Made by a program: the position numbers and the translations under genes. DNA of 64,000 bases from Mycobacteroides sp. LB1 (lineage in GTDB: Bacteria > Actinomycetota > Actinomycetes > Mycobacteriales > Mycobacteriaceae): positions 1,674,001-1,738,000 of the forward strand of contig NZ_JACCFF010000001.1 in assembly GCF_013449725.1 (NCBI RefSeq). The letters are read 5' to 3'. Below, piece after piece: positions 63,369-64,000 of the stretch. The notes under the pieces were generated by a model. That model saw only the letters and a list, made by a program, of their open reading frames with translations. It was not told where the DNA came from and did no database searches. Numbering within the stretch: the first letter of the stretch is position 1; every line of letters begins with the position of its first letter.

Positions 63369-64000
63369 TTCCCTCTTCTTCGCTTCACGCGCGAGCAGAC
63401 GATCGCGCTGTTCTTCAAACTTGATTACTTGACCCTTGAGGTCTTCGACGTAGGCGGCAAGTTGCTCACGTCGTTGTTCGCCCTTGGCGCTGAAGTCATT
63501 GCGCTCGAAGATCTGCCACTTACGTAGATTCGGCGTCACAACCTCTTCGAGATGCTGACGCGGATCGTAGATACCGTGCTTGGCCATCAGCACGCCGTTG
63601 CGGCGGAAATTCGGCATGTTTTGGCCGGGCATCCGGAAGTTCTCCACCACCGCCGCAATGGCTTCCAATGCCTGATCCGGGACCAGATCCAGTGCCGCGC
63701 TGCACATGTTCCGGTAGAAGATCATGTGCAGGTTTTCGTCGGCCGCGATGCGTTGCAGCATCCGGTCTGCGATCGGGTCATTGCACGCCTTGCCGGTGTT
63801 GCGATGGCTGACGCGGGTCGCAAGCTCCTGCAGGGTGGTGTACGCGACCGACAGGAGGAAATCGGTCTTGTGCGCATCTTCCTCTTCCGCGGTCGTATTG
63901 AACCCAGCGGTCATGTGCTCCATGCGAGCCTGCTCCAGCGCCACCGGATCTACACCGCGAGTAACGACGAGGTAGTCCCGGAGCACGATGCCGTGGCGGT
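63354..64000 (-). CDS. Acyl-ACP desaturase (DesA family), 5' end outside window
   Basis: The frame is open to the window edge (RHGIVLRDYLVVTRGVDP), so at least the first third is missing. The second di-iron helix is seen in RIAADENLHMIFYRN (E-x2-H), with ATRVSHRNTGKACNDPIADRM before it and FRMPGQNMPNFRRNGVLMAKHGIYDP after. It is closest to the DesA1 type by the HRNTGK(A/T) and NLHMIFYR segments. A soluble Delta9-type desaturase for mycolic-acid precursor or oleate synthesis is likely; the exact paralogue cannot be fixed from this part. Confidence 0.88.
   Translation of the reverse strand, partial: RHGIVLRDYLVVTRGVDPVALEQARMEHMTAGFNTTAEEEDAHKTDFLLSVAYTTLQELATRVSHRNTGKACNDPIADRMLQRIAADENLHMIFYRNMCSAALDLVPDQALEAIAAVVENFRMPGQNMPNFRRNGVLMAKHGIYDPRQHLEEVVTPNLRKWQIFERNDFSAKGEQRREQLAAYVEDLKGQVIKFEEQRDRLLAREAKKREARAV

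Overview
The window looks like chromosome of a rapidly growing mycobacterium, most probably the Mycobacteroides abscessus/chelonae group. The DNA is GC-rich and many genes are recognisable mycobacterial types: udgA, dcd, pepD-like HtrA, lysG/lysE, fadD2, fadD35, fecB2, pxpBC, aac(2')-I, acr2, and a DesA desaturase. Gene order from about 45.9 kb to 63.3 kb partly recalls the M. tuberculosis Rv0251c-Rv0271c neighbourhood: acr2, aac(2'), kipA/kipI-type pxpC/pxpB, fecB2, a stand-alone LigD-type polymerase domain, fadD2 and a fused FadE. Species assignment is inference; no rRNA is present.

Layout. 1-13.0 kb is core: a cut-off aminotransferase, udgA, a Pro/Gly-rich membrane protein, dcd, two tandem exported L,D-transpeptidase-like proteins, an alpha/beta hydrolase, a secreted MmpS-like protein, a DoxX-like membrane protein, a formylglycine-generating enzyme, a transglutaminase-like protein, a CsbD protein and a PepD-type membrane serine protease.

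13.27-22.88 kb is a genomic island inserted at a tRNA-Gly(CCC) gene. The last 45 bases of the tRNA recur perfectly at 22835-22879 and with two mismatches at 19435-19479, so two elements appear to lie in tandem. Each keeps only a broken tyrosine-integrase tail. Element A (13.34-19.43 kb) carries an anchored zinc metalloprotease fused to a second conserved domain, two tiny membrane proteins, a type VII secretion cassette (EspC-like protein, WXG-type 365-aa protein with an unknown C-terminal domain, anchored 166-aa partner), a HicB-like protein, excisionase-type regulators and a dense palindrome array. Element B (19.48-22.83 kb) carries a DUF2971 protein and a DUF5343-HEPN gene pair that looks like a defence or toxin-antitoxin module.

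22.9-35.5 kb is core again: lipoproteins (LpqN type, a duplicated zinc-metallopeptidase, DUF4333 type), a 1015-aa SARP/ATPase regulator, an alpha/beta hydrolase, a SAM methyltransferase and a polyprenyl-phosphate sugar transferase. 35.5-49.4 kb is catabolic and lipid related: an MpaB-type oxygenase, TetR regulators, a VOC protein, hydrolases, a D-2-hydroxyacid dehydrogenase, an SDR, a double acyl-CoA dehydrogenase, a saccharopine-dehydrogenase-like reductase, FadD2 and a NHEJ-type polymerase. 49.4-57.8 kb holds lysG/lysE, an alcohol dehydrogenase/TetR group, acetoacetyl-CoA synthetase with FadD35, and FecB2. 57.9-64 kb holds a queuosine-precursor transporter, pxpBC, the intrinsic aminoglycoside 2'-N-acetyltransferase, three paralogous VC0807-type membrane proteins, Acr2 with a visible HspR (HAIR) site overlapping a SigE/SigH-like promoter, and the end of a desaturase.

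The most novel-looking content is the tRNA-Gly island: the secreted metalloprotease/type VII cassette and the DUF5343-HEPN pair.
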